Shown here: positions 25,395-35,650 of the stretch, one piece after another | How the letters are laid out: every line of letters begins with the position of its first letter | Position numbering within the stretch: position 1 is the stretch's first letter | Assembly (NCBI GenBank): GCA_027605045.1 | Contig: JAQFWX010000001.1 | Span: 496,001 to 560,000, forward strand | Origin: Phallus indusiatus | Taxonomy: Eukaryota; Basidiomycota; Agaricomycetes; Phallales; Phallaceae | Reading direction: 5' to 3' | DNA length: 64,000 bases | Notes under the pieces: generated by a model | What the model was told of the DNA's origin: nothing | The model's input: only the letters and a program-made list of their open reading frames with translations | Database searches by the model: none | Translations under genes and position numbers: made by a program

Positions 25395-25695
25395 TTTTTT
25401 TTTTTTTTTTTTTTGGTGGAGCTTAAAGATAGTTTTCGAGCGAGAGTGTCATTTGACACCCCTTGTCAACTCGGTCCACTACCCTAACTAACCGAGCGGA
25501 GAAATGCATTTAGGCACACCTAGATAGGTAGTGTGGGACTCGTCCCCAATACCCACTAAAACTCCGCTCTGCGGTAACAGAGGCCTACATAGCGGCGTGT
25601 GTGAGGGGATTCGAACTCACATTCGGACGAAGGACACCCCTGACATAATCAGAGACACCCCCCGGTGATGGTACCGCTAATCCATCACCCCCCCC
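25391..25695 (-). mobile_element. tRNA-derived SINE with 16-bp target-site duplication
   Basis: Retroposed element read from 25695 to 25391. The head has a pol III B-box-like GAGTTCGAATCC (inverse of 25607-25618), and upstream TTAGCGGTACCATC as a possible A box. The body is unique and the tail is 24 A's (seen as T's at 25391-25414). The element is flanked by perfect direct repeats GTGACCCAAGCCTTTT at 25379-25394 and 25696-25711; the left copy shares its last T's with the poly-A tail. Head, A tail and long perfect TSD together show insertion by LINE-type target-primed reverse transcription. It encodes no protein. Confidence 0.87.
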
Positions 25696-25711
25696 GTGAC
25701 CCAAGCCTTTT
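25696..25711 (+). repeat. SINE target-site duplication, right copy
   Basis: GTGACCCAAGCCTTTT, identical to 25379-25394. Confidence 0.85.
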
Positions 25712-26087
25712 CAAAGATGGGATCCTGACTATTCTGATGATTGGTTAATATCAAAATGCAAGTACAGAACATTCGGTTTGTCTCGTGGTTCTTGACTTAG
25801 TTTGCCTCCTTACAGTTTACTTGCAGACCGAACCTCAGTAAATTCTGGGGACCATATCATAACTTATGGATGGCGTTTTGTTTCACTCACAAATCGCATG
25901 AACACGCGCGAAAGAGTGAGCATTTTATCATACGCCTATAACAGACATAAAAATCAAGATGTACATATTTTGGACAAAGTATTTCTGCGTTTTGTATATA
26001 CATAATCGTTCTATGACGTTGAAAATAAACTGAGTTTGAGTAGCGTGTAAAGAAAATGTACTGAATGGTCACCCACTGAAACTAATC
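25712..26087. other. Intergenic, no gene seen
   Basis: Short region 3' of DUF6533 copy B; nothing recognised. Confidence 0.4.
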
Positions 26088-27845
26088 CTAAACAGGCTGA
26101 ATGCCTGGCATGCCATCGATGTCATCGATGTCATCTGCACTCCTAAGAATGTCCGGACTGTGATCATCGCCTTCTCCTACATTATCACTAATATTCTCCT
26201 CAGGGTGGGTCAGTTCTATGACAATAGATTGGTGTATGTGCTGGAGAACGCCTGATAAATTAAGTGATGATAAAGATAGGCTGCTATCATCAATTTTGTT
26301 AAGCTGGCGAAGATACAGTGTAAAATCGGTGACCAGGATGGCTATCAGGCTTGAATAGATATCAAGATACGTTATGGATGCAAGCTAAAATAATGAGTCT
26401 CACGTATCTTGAAATAAAATAAAACTCTGCGCAGCAAGGGAGAATGTCGCTGAAGACTATTAACCAAATTAGACCACTTTGACCGACACAAAAGATGAGA
26501 CTGCATACATATATGCTAGCTGGAACCTAGCAAAAGAGTGTAATTATCATGTACAAGCTAGTCATGACGAACTATCCTTACTGCTTCTAAGACTGCATTG
26601 ACGACACTAAGAATAATCACAAAACTTGTCATTCCGAAATTTATAATCTCGCTTAACTCATTGCGCACAAACGGAATGCTCACCCAAATTTCAAGGTACC
26701 TGAAGTTTCATATCTTAGAATCCATTCAGGTAGTCGTGCAATGACAGAGAATTTCACTTACATTGTGAAAAAAGTGTAGAAGCAACGTCGTGGTCGTGAC
26801 CATTTGCTATTCTAGTCTCCCGTTTCAACTTCCATATTTCCCAGACATTCCGGGTGATTATACAGAATATAAGACTGTCCGTATAGATGATGGTAATATT
26901 CATAACAAGTAAAGCCGTATTGAATTCAGCTACCATTTTTGATAACTTCGAACGAAAAATATCGATAAGCTTGAAGCTTACGAGTAATACTATATGTGAG
27001 ATATGTTTGTCAGAATTGTTACATAGGAGGTAGGACCTAAACTTAGACTGACACCGTGATGCATATCGGGAATGCTATTGCGTCTCGATAAAATGTAAGA
27101 TTTTCATCGAATATGATTTTACAAGTTCAAACCTACAATACAGTTTCGAAATAAAACCTGAAGAAAGGCCTAAAATTAAAGCCATAACGAGAATTCTATT
27201 TCCTCGACACATTGCGTATGCTCGCGCGACAAATAAGCCTAAGGTTAACATGGAATGAGCTTTCAAGAACATAACAATTGCCTGGTTTATACCTTGAACA
27301 CCAATGTATACTACAAAACCAGTGAAGTTAAACACAATGGCGACCCTGTTACAAGATCTTGGTTTTGTCGATCAACTTCCAATGCCAATACTGGCTTTGT
27401 TAGTAGGTTTCCTTACTTTTCCAGCTTTGGGCGATCAGTTATCAAGAGCTAATAAATACTGGAGGATCTGGTTCACTCACTGACGCGGGGTTTATAAAAA
27501 ATACAAGCCCTTGATGCAATAGAAAACCATATCTTGTGAAAAGGTACAATAGAGTGGGCAGACTGAATGGTCTGAGCCATATATGCTCAACTTCTCGGGA
27601 AAAGTTTAAGAGATAATCGAAAAAGAAAAGCGCTGGAGGTTGTTCTATTAAATTTGTGCGATCATATTGCTCACAGGCCGCTCACCTAGAGAACTGATCA
27701 AGTTATAAACAATAACACGACTATTATAATCCATAAGCACCAAGTGTCAAGACATAACCACGGTTACATACGTCTCATAATAAATCTCATAATAAACCAA
27801 TTGGACTATGGCAGCTACGACGTTGTTGTCGCTGGTGCTGTTCAT
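26088..27845 (-). CDS. DUF6533-type multi-pass membrane protein, copy B
   Basis: Paralogue of copies A and C; function unknown. Start MNSTSDNNVVAAIVQLVYYE at 27845. The next exons carry the DUF6533 signature EVEHIWLRPFSLPTLLYLFTRYGFLLHQGLVFF, then VYIGVQGINQAIVMFLKAHSMLTLGLFVARAYAMCRGNRILV (membrane helices) and VWEIWKLKRETRIANG. The C-terminal tail (LYLRQLNKIDDSSLSLSSLN, VLQHIHQSIVIEL) is longer and more acidic than in copy A and ends GMPGIQPV at 26088. The tail sequence L.LRQLN....S.LSL..L....VLQHIHQSIV.EL is shared by all three copies. This shows that the whole gene, not only the membrane part, was duplicated. Confidence 0.68.
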
Positions 27846-28664
27846 GATGCTATCGTGGGGAAGACTCGCCTAAGGTTTTCCGAAGCTAAGAACTTATATA
27901 AATCCTGGGTTATACATTTATTCACAATCCATATCGAAAGAGAAAAAAATATAATGAGTACGATGATTCAACCAAAACTATTATATCATTGATCTGTGGA
28001 GCACGCCCTGCCATCTGGAATCTGGATGAAACCCAGATCGCTGATTGGCACGGCCAGCGCCATGATCACTGACTGAATTAAAACGTTGCACGAGGTGATG
28101 AAGTGTGAATTCAGTGGCAAAAGATCCATGATGGAAGAAGCCATCCTACAGTCGCCGTGACATCTCTGGTAAATGCAATGAATTGCTTTGCGATGTCCAG
28201 GGAATATTCGCTCAGTCCTGTGAATTAGCTGATGATGAGACTCCTGAGCATAATTTTGTAATATTCGGAATGCACAAAGTGGGATTAACTGCATCATCAT
28301 CCATATTGCATAATTTAACATTGAGGTCTAGCACATGACGGCAAATTATATGAACGACGGACCTTGATGGTGGGCTGTGACCCAACCTTCGATTCACAGC
28401 TTGCAGCTGTGCGTTGTGGAGGCTCTAGCGAAACTTGTATTGGTTTGGTTATTTTGATTGAGTTTAGCTTCGAAGACTCCACCGCCTAAAATTACTGTAC
28501 AAACAACAGGCCTGGGGTATAACTTCGATGCCAAACACTCTTCTTTAAAGTTTGTTGCGCCCGACGTTGACAGATCTGCTCCTAATTGCAGCGCTCTTTT
28601 ATTTCATATCAACTCATCTACTATTATTAGTAGAGTTCGAGGATGAAAGAAATCATTTGATACA
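27846..28664. other. Host sequence left of the LINE insertion
   Basis: No gene recognised. A frame at 28458-28646 (KTPPPKITVQTTGLGYNF and on) might be a gene piece cut by the LINE, but nothing on the far side (44129 on) continues it convincingly. Confidence 0.35.
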
Positions 28665-28676
28665 CTGCGGGCGTGT
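28665..28676 (+). repeat. LINE target-site duplication, left copy
   Basis: CTGCGGGCGTGT, identical to 44117-44128. It runs directly into the GT-repeat tail of the LINE (28677-28692), so the exact border is ambiguous by a few bases. Confidence 0.75.
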
Positions 28677-28824
28677 GTGTGTGTGTGTGTGTGAGTCCGT
28701 TGAGTCCCAGAGGGCATAGCCCTATGTGTAGGGACTTTTACTCGATGTTATAGTCGCGTCGCGTCATTAAGAGGCTTGAGTCGCTGATCAGGTGCGTAGT
28801 GGGGCGTTGTGGGGTGCCGCATTC

Positions 28825-30081
28825 TCACGGGCGTCCTTCATCGATCGTCGCTGCTCCTCTCCCTTTCCTCCTCCTCCGTTTTCCTTCCGGCTCGTCCAGC
28901 TTTCCGTACACTTGGTGAAATCGTCCCGTTCTATTGATGTACTCGAAAAGTACTTTCGTCGCTGTTGGATCTTTCAACAGTTGGTGTTTCAGGACGACAT
29001 GCTGCTTGAAGTGTTGTTGGATCTTGACGCGATATGTGTCGTATCGTGGGCAGATACACAAATAGTGCGTAACAGTTTCCGTGTCCATCTGGCAGGCTGG
29101 GCACATCGGGGTTTCTGATCTTCCTATCTTGTGCAGGTGGCTGTTCAGCTGTGCATGACCTGTCCTTAGCTGCATTAGTACTGTGGTATTTCGTCTAGGC
29201 CACTTAGCGGTTCTTCTCAGGAAAGATGGTCCAGGCAGACTAGTGTCAACTTCCTTCATCTTCTGGTACCGCGGCGATTCTTGCCATTTATCTCTCGCTC
29301 GTACTTTCAGACTAGCCTCCATTGCTTGTCTTGCCGCAGATCTGCTAGTCGGCAAATTCTGTAAGTATCTCATGTGCTCACTGTTTTTGTCCCCTTCAGT
29401 TATAGCTTTTGCAGCTTCTTCATCCGCTTCCTCATTGCCCGCAACTTCTTCATGCCCCGGTACCCATGCTAAGGTGACTTGCTTGCCCTGTTTTTTGTAC
29501 AGATCTTCGACTTCCATCTGAATCTGCTCCACTAGGTGTTGTCCTGGGCCTGCCCTCTGTTTCGCGGTCGCTCTGATCGCCGCTTGATTGTCGAGCATGA
29601 TGCAAATCCTGTTCGCCCATCTCAGCCGTCTCGCAATGTCTAGCGCTAACAGTATTCCTGTTAGTTCGGCTTCATAGACTGTGTGCTCTGTGTCTGGCCC
29701 CAGCAGTTTCCGTCTAACGAGCTTTTGCCCGTTAGCTGCAGTGTACACTGCAGCTGCTCCTATCTTTCCGTCCCGCCCTGAGCCGTCTGAAAATATTACA
29801 TGGCTTCCCTTGTAAGCGTCAAGCCTTTGTTTTGCCTCCGCCTTGTCTGACGCAATCTCTATCTGGTGTCTTTTTTCCCATTTTGGTCCCCAGGTATGAG
29901 GCTTAATGCATTCGTATTTTGCCGTGTGGATTCCAACTGTCCTCATGACCTCGTGTAAGGGTGTTCTGTGCCTTGCTATATATCTTTTAGCCGCTCGGTT
30001 GACCTGTTTATGCAGGATGTGCGTCTTTGGCAGGGTGGCTAGCCTGGTGGCCGCATTACCAATTACCTTTTCTACCGTTAG
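28825..30081 (-). pseudogene. LINE ORF2, 3' part: RNase H and C-terminal zinc finger
   Basis: C-terminal piece of LINE ORF2, cut off from the reverse transcriptase by the gypsy insertion at 30082. The RNase H domain has its acidic residues in place: SDGSGRDGKIGAAAVY, YEAELTGILLALDIARR, IMLDNQAAIRA and WVPGHEEVAGNEEADEEA. Near the end the CPAC-x8-H-x4-C finger (CPACQMDTETVTHYLCIC) is the usual C-terminal knuckle of LINE ORF2. The protein ends in a very basic tail (GKRRRRKGRGAA) and stops at 28825. By itself it has no start codon of its own; the first residues belong to the linker after the RT. Confidence 0.87.
30077..30081 (+). repeat. Gypsy target-site duplication, left copy (GTTAG)
   Basis: GTTAG directly before the 5' LTR, repeated at 39273-39277 directly after the 3' LTR. 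Confidence 0.85.
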
Positions 30082-30401
30082 TGTAACGGATCCACCGTAT
30101 GCGGTGGATTGAGTATATGCCACTTGGGCATATGCAGAGGGCTTCGCCCTCTGCAGTAATTACTATTAGTACTTCTAATAATAGAGGCGCTTAACGCCTC
30201 TGGCTCGCCGTGACGCGGCGAGCCATTATGTAATAACTGTACATTAGTAGTAGTTACGCGCGTGCTGATTCAGCACGCGCATTTTGTTTTTACACCATAA
30301 TAATACAGCACCCTTGGTCTGTTATATTGGTGTGAGGACTACAGCGTGATAAAACTTGTGTACCGTACGCGGTACACTATAAAAAGTAACGAAGCGTTAC
30401 A
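30082..30401 (+). repeat. 5' LTR of the gypsy element (320 bp)
   Basis: Starts TGTAACGG and ends CGTTACA (TG..CA). It contains a string of hairpins: TCCACCG/CGGTGGA, GCAGAGGGC/GCCCTCTGC, AGAGGCG/CGCCTCT, GGCTCGCCG/CGGCGAGCC (30202-30224), GCGCGTGCTGA/TCAGCACGCGC (30258-30280), GTGTACCG/CGGTACAC and GTAACG/CGTTAC. A TATAAAAA lies at about 30376, only about 20 bases before the LTR end. Confidence 0.9.
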
Positions 30402-30486
30402 TCTTTTTTAACACCAAAGGCGTTAAAAACAACCCGCCGCTGTATTAAGCAAGCGAAATTAACCCTTCCTATTACAGGAGGATTCA

Positions 30487-31508
30487 ATGGCTCCTACTAC
30501 CAGGAGTCAGAGTGCACCAGATCGTGGTACACCTGATTCCAATCAGCCTGACCCACCCGGGCCAGTGCAAACCGAAAATCCCGACCCGTCTAGGGAAGGA
30601 ACCCTCGAAGGAGAGTCATCCACATGGGAGAGAGTGGATGCATCAACACAAAATCCCACTCGTCCTGCGTCGCAGACGATGGAACATCAGCCCCAACTCG
30701 CTGATGAAGAAGATGAGGACGTAAAGTCCGTAGCATCTGGTCGCTCCAGACTTAGCGTCAGGAGCGACAGGTCCATCCGAAGGGACGAGACGATGAACGC
30801 TGTTCACGCATCGTTACTCGATGGCGTGAGGAACGGGAATATGTCCCCGTCAGAACTGCAGAGACTAGCTCGATTAATCGAGAATGTCAACGCAGGAGTT
30901 GAAAACCCCGAGCCAGAGCCTGTTACCACGGGCTCTGACAGGGACCAAGTCAGGACAACAGACTTGTCTCCTGAAGCAGAGCCTGCACGAGCACGCTCTG
31001 ACAAAGGAAAAGCAGAGCGGTAGACCCGCCTGCACCAGGTACGGGATCTACTCGTCCTAGACCAGCAGGGCCGACGAGTCGCCTTGCCTATCAATTCACA
31101 AACCCAGCCCCACAAGCTAGGTTTGCTACACCGACGGGACCGACATATGCCAGTCCGTCACCAGCGACAGCTGGTAATTCCCAATCCCCTGAGCCTGCAC
31201 CAACAGGCACCAGACAACGTTCCCAGAACGTTACCCCAGGACCGAGTACGCGTCCTGATAGACCTCCTACTCAAGGAGCTACAGCATATACAGCTCCTAG
31301 AAACCCCGGCCCCGAAATAGAGGCTGGCAGAGAAACAGTGAGACGAATGCACCGTTTCACAAGACAACCGCCTCACGAGTCTGACGCGGTTGGTGACTAT
31401 ATCGATACCGAGATAGCCACGCGACTGGTGAACCAGTCGCGAAATGGAGCACCCCACGAGAGGATGCTGAAGTGGTCGCCCAAGCTGCCCTCGAATACCA
31501 GAGGATAG
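30487..31508 (+). pseudogene. Gypsy gag, N-terminal region (two frames)
   Basis: N-terminal part of the gag protein. The frame opens at the ATG at 30487, 85 bases after the LTR, and reads a hydrophilic, proline/serine-rich, disordered region (MAPTTRSQSAPDRGTPDSN) with a short helical stretch (SELQRLARLIENVNAG). It meets TAG at 31021-31023. The coding sense continues in the next frame (VDPPAPGTGSTRPRPAGPTS and on) from the GCGG at about 31017 to a stop at 31508. From there sense passes to the frame of the main gag-pol ORF, best placed at the CCCC at 31452-31455. Both switches are what one missing base would give. No known fold is visible in this part; Ty3/gypsy gag N-termini are usually variable. 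Confidence 0.65.
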
Positions 31509-34500
31509 CAAGGCTACTCTCCGACAGAGCAATCCGTACGCATGCACGGGCTGTGGAGACGGCCACTAACGCGCTCGAGGAAGCTGTAGCAGGCTCTCTC
31601 GAGACTGACACTCCCAACGAGCAGCAAATGCGGATCATCCAAGATAGGATCCGCATCGCGAGGGACGCGCGTATGAACGCGGTCCGCCATGCTCGTGTGC
31701 TTGAAGGTGGCTATAATGCCATCACTGGCGATAGGATCCCATCGCCAGACCCAGCCACAAGCTCAAGTCGTCCAGACGACAGAGCACCACCGCCTGGCAG
31801 ACAACTGCCAAGGCAAAGTGCCGAGCCCAATGGGCAGAGGCAAGCATCTGCTAACCCAGCAGAAGCACCACGTATCGATCCATATGATGGATACGCTTGT
31901 CGACCACAGTATGGCGAGGATCTCCGCGCCACACCGTTCGATGAGGAACGTGTTGAAAGGTTTGACCCTTTCAACGACGACGCCCCAGTACTTGAGGGCG
32001 TCATAGCCATGGTTCAAGAAGCCCTGATTGCAAACAGGGATATGATGCCAGGCAACTCGCCCCTTGCGAAAGCAGGAGCGAAGATAGGGCTCCCGCCCAC
32101 ATATAGCGGCTCGTCCAGAGCCGAGGACTTCGACAACTTTGTGTCGGGTCTGTTACGCTGGCTACGCGTAAACCACCTGCTTGGAGAAGTCAGCCAAGCA
32201 GAGCAACTCTCCTTTCTAGGCATGCGCCTAGAAGGATTGGCACAAGAGTGGTTCACCCAGAACGTGGAACGAGGTACTCGTCCCATGCATGAGTGGACCC
32301 TAGTCCCCGCTTTACGGAGACTACACGAACGATTCCTCCCACCCCACTCGAGAAGTGAGGTGGCGATCCAGTTCGAACGCGAACGGCAAGGATCGCACTC
32401 TGTACACGAATACATGAGTGCGTTACTCACGCTAGCCAACAGACTAGCGCACCCTCCTGATGATTATACATTCAGGAGGAGGTTCCTTGATGGGCTGAAC
32501 CACAGCCTCGCCGCTGAAGTAGCATTCAGAGGCGGTAGTCCTGAGCAGATGTCTGCTAAGGAACTTCTTGCACTCGCCATCCAAGTAGAGGAGGCGTTCA
32601 AGAAGCGGAGGTCGATAACGGCCTCCCAAGGAAGCACTACCCGTCCAACGGGTAGTAGTGGCAGTAGTGGTAGTGGCAGCAGCAGCAGCCACACCAACTT
32701 GGCCAGACAAGCGCATTCAAACAATATGCGCTTGAACCAGAGGAACCAAGGTCCCTCTGCGCGTCCTCATGAGACGCGAACTAATGGCAATTCCCCATTG
32801 GGGAATCGCCCCTTGAGCTCATCAAGCTCGAGAAATCATAACTCGCAGCCCGCTAGGACTGCCCCAACTAGTACGAACAATCGCACTAGCACTACCCCTC
32901 CCACGTGTTTCAACTGTGGGCAGGTGGGACATTACAGAAATGCGTGCCCCAGACTGAGACAGGTACGAGCCAATGTGGGTCGTATCGAAGAGGTTGAAGA
33001 GACCTCTGGCGAGACATCGAACGATGCCCCGCAGGAGAACGTGGAAGACCCCACAGCTGAACAAGCTGTGGAGGAAGAGGTGGCCCAAGACGAGCCCACC
33101 AACGACCCCGTCGAGGACGACGAGGGCATCCAATACCAATGGGACGATGATGACAATGGTCCCAGTGTATACATGCTCCTCACAATTGGTGACGAGTATG
33201 AGGAGCGCAGACTGCACTTCGCGGTCCACAAGTCATCGCCATTGGATGACAATGAGTCCTCGCTCGCTACGAGCAAGGAACCACTCTATGACCATACGGC
33301 TAGAGTGAGCTCTCGTGCCCCAACACGAGACAGAAACGCATCGAGACCCATTGAGGGTTTCTGGCCAGTCAATGGCCAATTGGCCCACTGCCTAGTCGAC
33401 AGTGGATGCCAGGGGATGATCATGTCCCCTCATTTCTCTCTTGCCACCGGGGCAAGAACCTTCAAGCTCGACAAACCTGTCGTGCTGCAGCTGGCCGTTA
33501 AGGGCAGCAAGTCTTCCATCCAGTATGGAACGTACACCCGAATCCAATTCGGAGGTATCGATGTCCAAGAGTACTTTGACATCGTCAACATCGATCACTA
33601 TGATGTGATCATTGGCGTCCCATTCCTGAGACGCTACAACATCTGCCTGGATTTCAGCAGAGGTACAATCACCCGCGACGGCGAGGTGATTGACACCAAT
33701 CACCATGTGATTGGACACGCTCCTGAAACAGGAGCGATGGTGCTAGCCAGCACCCAACATTCCAGCTCCTCCGTCCCTGAGATGACGGAAGAGAATATCC
33801 CAGCACTCATCGAGTACTGGAAGAACAAGTACAGTGACCTGTTCGGTCCTGTCCCTTCCCGACTTCCCCCATTTCGGGAAGTGAATCACCAGATTCCTCT
33901 TATTGAGCCCAATAAGAAGATCCGGTACCACCTTCCCAGGTGTCCGGATGCGCTCAAAGCGCTACTCGCTGAAAAGATTCAGCGATACGTAGCTGCAGGC
34001 TGGTGGGAACCAACTGTAGCTACACAGGCAATCCCTATGCTTTGCCTGCAGAAACGAGCCGTAGTCCTAGCACTACGGACCGTGTTCGATCTGCGCCTGC
34101 AGAACGAAAACACAGAGAAGGACGTAACGCCCTTCCCTGACCAGGAAACCATCCGCCAGAACGTGGCGAGACACAAATACAGATCAAAAATTGATCTGAC
34201 TGAGGCGTACGAGCAAGTACGCATAGTCCCAGAGGACGTCCACAAGACGACCTTTGCCACCATCTATGGCACTTTCAAGAGCCATGTCATGCAGCAAGGA
34301 GACTGTAATGCCCCATCGACGTTTCAACGTCTGATGACTCACATATTTAGGGACTGCATCGGTCGTTCGACGGATGCATACATAGACGACGTGTTCGTCT
34401 ATTCAAACACAATAGATCTGCATCAGCAGCATCTAGAGAATGCCTTCTCGCGTCTGCGAGAAGCACAACTTTACCTAAGTAGTCGTAAAGTTGATTTGTA

Positions 34501-35650
34501 CTCTAAGCGACTGGAGTGCTTAGGCCACATCATCGACGATGATGGCATCCATCCCGATCACGAGAAGATGGACAAAATACGTGAGTGGAGAACTCCACGC
34601 ACGTATAACGATGTCCAGAAATTTCTGGGCCTCGTACAATACGTTGCGGCATACCTACCAGGGGTAGCCGCATACACTACACCACTATCAGGGTGTACGT
34701 ACAACAACAGACCGTTCGTATGGACGCCGTTGTTGAACAAGTGCTTTGATTCAATCAAAGCACTCACGCGAAAGGCTCCTATCTTGAAGCCTATTAACGT
34801 GGACGACCCAGATCCAATTTGGGTCGTAACTGACGGCTCTAAATGTGGCGTCGGTGCCTATTATGGGCAAGGGCCTACATGGCAAACGTGTAGGCCAGCA
34901 GGGTTTCTCTCGAAGAAGTTCACCCCTGCTCAATACAACTACCGCACCCATGAGCATGAGCTCATCGCGGTACTTGAAGCCTTCCTCAAGTGGGAAGACA
35001 AACTACTAGGGCGTAGATTCACCCTAGTAACGGACAACGAGGCCATGGTCCACTTCAAGACCCAGCCTCGCATGTCACCGCGTCAAGCACGGTGGTATGA
35101 ATACCTGTCTCGTTTTGACTACGAGACGATTCATGTCAAGGGCGTCACTAACAATGTCGCCGATGGCCTCTCTCGTTATTACGAAGAGGACACTCCGGAT
35201 GAGGTTCACCCTCCGGAGGTATACGTCAATGCTGACGTTAGACTTGATCCCGAAGGGGATCATCTTCCCATCGAAAGAAGGGATGAAGTGAGAGTGAACG
35301 TTATTACACGTTCACGAGTACGAGAGGAACCTCGAGTTGAAGGTCCCTCAAATACTACACCTTCTGATATTACAGAAGCGCAATCCGATGAGGATATACT
35401 TGCTCTAAGTGCAGAGCAAGACAGCAAGCTTCTTAAAGCCAAAATTGAGGGCTTTGCTGAATTCACCTCGCTGATACAGCAAGGTTATCACAAGGACCCA
35501 GTATTTAAGCTGGTTCTTGCCAACCCGAACGCTCACAAGGCGTTTGGAATTAAAAATCAACTGATCTTTACCAAGAATCAGTTCCTCCGCGATGTATTAT
35601 GCGTCCCCATAACGCATTTTACAAGGGGAGGAGGATCACTGAGATTATAA
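31397..35650 (+). CDS. Gypsy gag-pol: capsid, zinc knuckle, protease, reverse transcriptase, RNase H
   Basis: Single long open frame, open from 31397 with no ATG at its head; it is fed by the upstream gag frames. Domains in order: gag capsid (RWLRVNHLLGEVSQAEQLSF, ERERQGSHSVHEYMSAL; 32.1-32.6 kb); CCHC knuckle CFNCGQVGHYRNACP (about 32,910); and aspartic protease with LVDSGCQGMIMS (about 33,395) and VIIGVPFLRRYNI. Next come reverse transcriptase, with KIDLTEAYEQVRI and catalytic YIDDVFVYS (about 34,380), and RNase H, with VTDGSKCGVGAYYGQG, THEHELIAVLEAF and VTDNEAM. The start of the integrase follows. Gag and pol are fused in one frame with no shift between them. The frame breaks off at 35650 in the integrase zinc-finger region because of one missing base near 35605-35608. 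Confidence 0.87.
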   Translation, partial: LYRYRDSHATGEPVAKWSTPREDAEVVAQAALEYQRIARLLSDRAIRTHARAVETATNALEEAVAGSLETDTPNEQQMRIIQDRIRIARDARMNAVRHARVLEGGYNAITGDRIPSPDPATSSSRPDDRAPPPGRQLPRQSAEPNGQRQASANPAEAPRIDPYDGYACRPQYGEDLRATPFDEERVERFDPFNDDAPVLEGVIAMVQEALIANRDMMPGNSPLAKAGAKIGLPPTYSGSSRAEDFDNFVSGLLRWLRVNHLLGEVSQAEQLSFLGMRLEGLAQEWFTQNVERGTRPMHEWTLVPALRRLHERFLPPHSRSEVAIQFERERQGSHSVHEYMSALLTLANRLAHPPDDYTFRRRFLDGLNHSLAAEVAFRGGSPEQMSAKELLALAIQVEEAFKKRRSITASQGSTTRPTGSSGSSGSGSSSSHTNLARQAHSNNMRLNQRNQGPSARPHETRTNGNSPLGNRPLSSSSSRNHNSQPARTAPTSTNNRTSTTPPTCFNCGQVGHYRNACPRLRQVRANVGRIEEVEETSGETSNDAPQENVEDPTAEQAVEEEVAQDEPTNDPVEDDEGIQYQWDDDDNGPSVYMLLTIGDEYEERRLHFAVHKSSPLDDNESSLATSKEPLYDHTARVSSRAPTRDRNASRPIEGFWPVNGQLAHCLVDSGCQGMIMSPHFSLATGARTFKLDKPVVLQLAVKGSKSSIQYGTYTRIQFGGIDVQEYFDIVNIDHYDVIIGVPFLRRYNICLDFSRGTITRDGEVIDTNHHVIGHAPETGAMVLASTQHSSSSVPEMTEENIPALIEYWKNKYSDLFGPVPSRLPPFREVNHQIPLIEPNKKIRYHLPRCPDALKALLAEKIQRYVAAGWWEPTVATQAIPMLCLQKRAVVLALRTVFDLRLQNENTEKDVTPFPDQETIRQNVARHKYRSKIDLTEAYEQVRIVPEDVHKTTFATIYGTFKSHVMQQGDCNAPSTFQRLMTHIFRDCIGRSTDAYIDDVFVYSNTIDLHQQHLENAFSRLREAQLYLSSRKVDLYSKRLECLGHIIDDDGIHPDHEKMDKIREWRTPRTYNDVQKFLGLVQYVAAYLPGVAAYTTPLSGCTYNNRPFVWTPLLNKCFDSIKALTRKAPILKPINVDDPDPIWVVTDGSKCGVGAYYGQGPTWQTCRPAGFLSKKFTPAQYNYRTHEHELIAVLEAFLKWEDKLLGRRFTLVTDNEAMVHFKTQPRMSPRQARWYEYLSRFDYETIHVKGVTNNVADGLSRYYEEDTPDEVHPPEVYVNADVRLDPEGDHLPIERRDEVRVNVITRSRVREEPRVEGPSNTTPSDITEAQSDEDILALSAEQDSKLLKAKIEGFAEFTSLIQQGYHKDPVFKLVLANPNAHKAFGIKNQLIFTKNQFLRDVLCVPITHFTRGGGSLRL

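Noticed and set aside
25601..25695. Possible tRNA gene on the minus strand (GAGTTCGAATCC T-loop-like motif)
   Set aside because: The T-arm does not form a proper 5-bp stem with a 7-base loop and no acceptor stem closes. With the A tail and target duplications it is better explained as the head of a SINE.
28672..28692. GT microsatellite as an independent repeat
   Set aside because: It is the (CA)n tail of the LINE read on the other strand, directly next to the target duplication.
31158..31547. Minus-strand open frames opposite gypsy gag and pol
   Set aside because: Shadows of the plus-strand coding sequence; no motif and no start context.
35605..35650. Programmed frameshift in the integrase region
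   Set aside because: In Ty3-type elements programmed shifts lie between gag and pol, which are fused here. The site shows no slippery heptamer and looks like the other one-base losses at C runs.
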